Below are positions 14,022 through 15,446 of a stretch of DNA of 15,446 nt, one piece after another (the stretch's first letter is position 1; each line of letters begins with the position of its first letter). Source of the stretch: Anaerolineales bacterium UBA2232 (GTDB lineage: Bacteria > Chloroflexota > Anaerolineae > UBA2200); the NCBI GenBank assembly GCA_002348045.1, contig DDYO01000171.1, positions 1 through 15,446 on the forward strand. The letters run 5' to 3'. Below the pieces are notes generated by a model. It did no database searches, was not told the origin of the DNA, and saw only the letters and a list, made by a program, of their open reading frames with translations. The translations under genes were made by a program, and so were the position numbers.

Positions 14022-15446
14022 ATGGTATCCGCTCGACACCGAACTAGGGATCGACTGCTCTCCATTCTCCGGATCCTCCGGATCACATTGTCGTTGGCTG
14101 TACTCATAATCATCCCCTCACACGCCCTGACAGCCTTGTCCGAAAACCACCCTGCCGAACACGGTCGAATCGGTCTGCCGACAGCGTCCGCCACGGCTCA
14201 GGGCTTTTCCACGGCTCTGCTGGCTCAAGGCCAGCCAGTCCGGTTCCAGCACCTGACGCCCGACCATGGCCTTTCCCAGAGCGTCGTTTTGGACATCGTT
14301 CAAGACCATCAGGGATTCATGTGGTTCGCAACGCAGGACGGCCTGAACCGCTATGATGGACACGAGTTCCAGGTCTTCAAGGGTGATGCCTCGGATCCAA
14401 CCGCTTTGTCGGGTAGCATACTATCATCCCTTGACATTGATCCGTCCGGACGCCTGTGGATTGGCACAGGGGGCAGCGGCCTCAACCGCTACGATTCCTC
14501 GACAGGCCATTTCGTGCAGTACAGGCACGATCCTGACGATGCCAACAGCCTGAGTGACGACGCGATCACCTGCCTCTGGACTGGCCAAGCCGATGTCCTG
14601 TGGATCGGTACCACCAACGGGGGGTTGAACCGTCTCGATCTGGTCAGTGGGCACGTTGCACGCTACGTCAATGACCCCGACAACCCTTCCAGCTTGAGCG
14701 CCAATGGCGTGTCCAGCATCGTCTCCGACAGCGAAGGATTTCTTTGGGTAGCCACGTACACTGGAGGTCTGCACCGGCTTGACCCCACCACAGGCCTCTT
14801 CACCCGATATCACCACGACCCTCAGGACCCATTGAGCCTGAGCAGCAACAGCATCGACTGCCTGCACATGGACCGATCGGGCACCCTCTGGATTGGCACA
14901 ATTGACAATGGATTGAATCGACTGGATGTTCAGACTGGTCGCTTCACCCGCTACCTCGCCGACCCAGACAGCCCATCGGGCCTGGGTAGCCCGTCGGTCT
15001 ATGACATCTACGAAGACCGCCAGGGAAAGCTTTGGGTTGCCACCAGCGGTGGAGGACTGCACACACTGGATCGCTTCAGCGGTCGTTTCATCCGCTACGC
15101 TCACAACCCCTACGATCCGGAGGGTATCGCCAGCGACTATGTTTGGAGCATCTTTGAGGACCAGTCGGGCATCCTCTGGTTCGGCACCTTTGGCGCCGGC
15201 GTAGACCGCTATGACCCGGCCAGGGACAAGTTCCTGTTATTCCGCGCCAATCCCGGAGATGACCAGGGTCTGGCCAGTGGTCAGGTGTGGTCCATCTGCG
15301 AGAGCTCATCAGGCCTCCTGTGGGTTGGCACTAGCGGCGGCTGGCTGCACAGCCTCGATACTGGGACTGGCAAGTGGCATAGATATCGCACCGACAGCAA
15401 CTCTATCGTTTTTCACATCCGTGAGGATCGTCACGGAGTGCTCTGG
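14022..15446 (+). CDS. Reg_prop two-component sensor, N-terminal propeller part, 3'-truncated by window edge
   Basis: The frame stays open for 475 codons to the last base. An N-terminal hydrophobic segment (about residues 15-38, LSLAVLIIIPSHALTAL) acts as signal or membrane anchor, followed by a low-complexity stretch to residue 70. PVRFQHLTPDHGLSQSVVLDIVQDHQG then opens a two-component regulator propeller. Eight blade motifs of the type LWIGTxxGGLxRxD are visible, with Trp at 101, 146, 194, 242, 290, 338, 386 and 434; a ninth begins at Trp475. Six successive spacings are exactly 48 residues. Intact relatives continue to about 14 blades, a Y_Y_Y domain, a membrane helix and a histidine kinase, sometimes with response regulator and HTH, and sense extracellular ligands, often glycans. 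Those parts lie outside the window. The start follows AAGGG about eight bases upstream. The 170-base gap before it has no clear promoter. Confidence 0.88.
   Translation, partial: MVSARHRTRDRLLSILRILRITLSLAVLIIIPSHALTALSENHPAEHGRIGLPTASATAQGFSTALLAQGQPVRFQHLTPDHGLSQSVVLDIVQDHQGFMWFATQDGLNRYDGHEFQVFKGDASDPTALSGSILSSLDIDPSGRLWIGTGGSGLNRYDSSTGHFVQYRHDPDDANSLSDDAITCLWTGQADVLWIGTTNGGLNRLDLVSGHVARYVNDPDNPSSLSANGVSSIVSDSEGFLWVATYTGGLHRLDPTTGLFTRYHHDPQDPLSLSSNSIDCLHMDRSGTLWIGTIDNGLNRLDVQTGRFTRYLADPDSPSGLGSPSVYDIYEDRQGKLWVATSGGGLHTLDRFSGRFIRYAHNPYDPEGIASDYVWSIFEDQSGILWFGTFGAGVDRYDPARDKFLLFRANPGDDQGLASGQVWSICESSSGLLWVGTSGGWLHSLDTGTGKWHRYRTDSNSIVFHIREDRHGVLW
14322..15446 (+). repeat. Tandem propeller-blade repeats with a 144-base period
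   Basis: The codon of the conserved Trp in LWIGT-type motifs falls at 14322, 14457, 14601, 14745, 14889, 15033, 15177, 15321 and 15444. The spacings are 135, then six times 144, then 123 bases. Each full unit carries the blade core plus a linker of the type YxxDPxDPxSLSxN. The first spacing is one residue-triplet short and the last is seven residues short, so the equal-length run covers the middle blades only. Confidence 0.8.

Noticed and set aside
1..15446. CRISPR array, insertion sequence, prophage or anti-phage defence system
   Set aside because: I saw no regularly spaced direct repeats, transposase or integrase motifs, or defence-type nuclease, helicase or toxin genes on either strand.

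Overview
The window is a GC-rich stretch of bacterial DNA that I would place, by inference, in the Chloroflexota (Anaerolineae/Caldilineae-like). The grounds are soft but agree with each other. Two secreted-protein genes end in a Thr/Pro-rich linker plus a short LPxxxKA tail, a pattern I recall from that phylum. There is also a free-standing archaeal-type ThrRS editing domain, a one-domain GreA/GreB-like protein and a large Reg_prop sensor. I see no rRNA, tRNA, CRISPR array, insertion sequence or phage gene. Most start codons are backed by a visible Shine-Dalgarno sequence.

Layout. (1) 1-1235: 3' part of a secreted PQQ-type glucose/sorbosone dehydrogenase. (2) 1527-3764: a Gfo/Idh/MocA oxidoreductase followed by a cytoplasmic CE15-like (glucuronoyl esterase) hydrolase, plausibly a sugar-acid or uronate-ester catabolic pair. 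(3) 3765-4594: no intact gene; the reverse strand holds the frameshifted, internally deleted remnant of a secreted repeat protein. (4) 4595-5032: free-standing ThrRS editing-domain protein. (5) 5352-7110: CGGC-domain metal-binding protein, then a YeiH-type membrane protein. (6) 7233-8165: double GNAT-like acetyltransferase. (7) 8333-10454: GreA/GreB C-terminal-domain protein overlapping an acyl-CoA dehydrogenase gene. (8) 10494-12974, reverse strand: GT-C (GT39-like) glycosyltransferase, then a PAP2 protein of the inositol-phosphorylceramide-synthase type, probably acting on envelope lipids or polyprenyl-linked sugars. (9) 13105-13851: DUF998 membrane protein, divergent from the glycosyltransferase across a 130-base promoter region. 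(10) 14022 to the end: N-terminal sensor part of a Reg_prop two-component protein, cut by the window edge.

The window looks like a mosaic of short transcription units rather than one large system. The most unusual items are the ThrRS editing-domain homologue that appears to lack two functional residues of its archaeal relatives, the CE15-like esterase with Cys at the usual catalytic-Glu position, the GreA-type domain translationally overlapped with an acyl-CoA dehydrogenase, the repeat-gene remnant that kept only its ends, and the exact 144-base repeat register of the sensor propeller. Several perfect inverted repeats in the gaps between genes are recorded separately.
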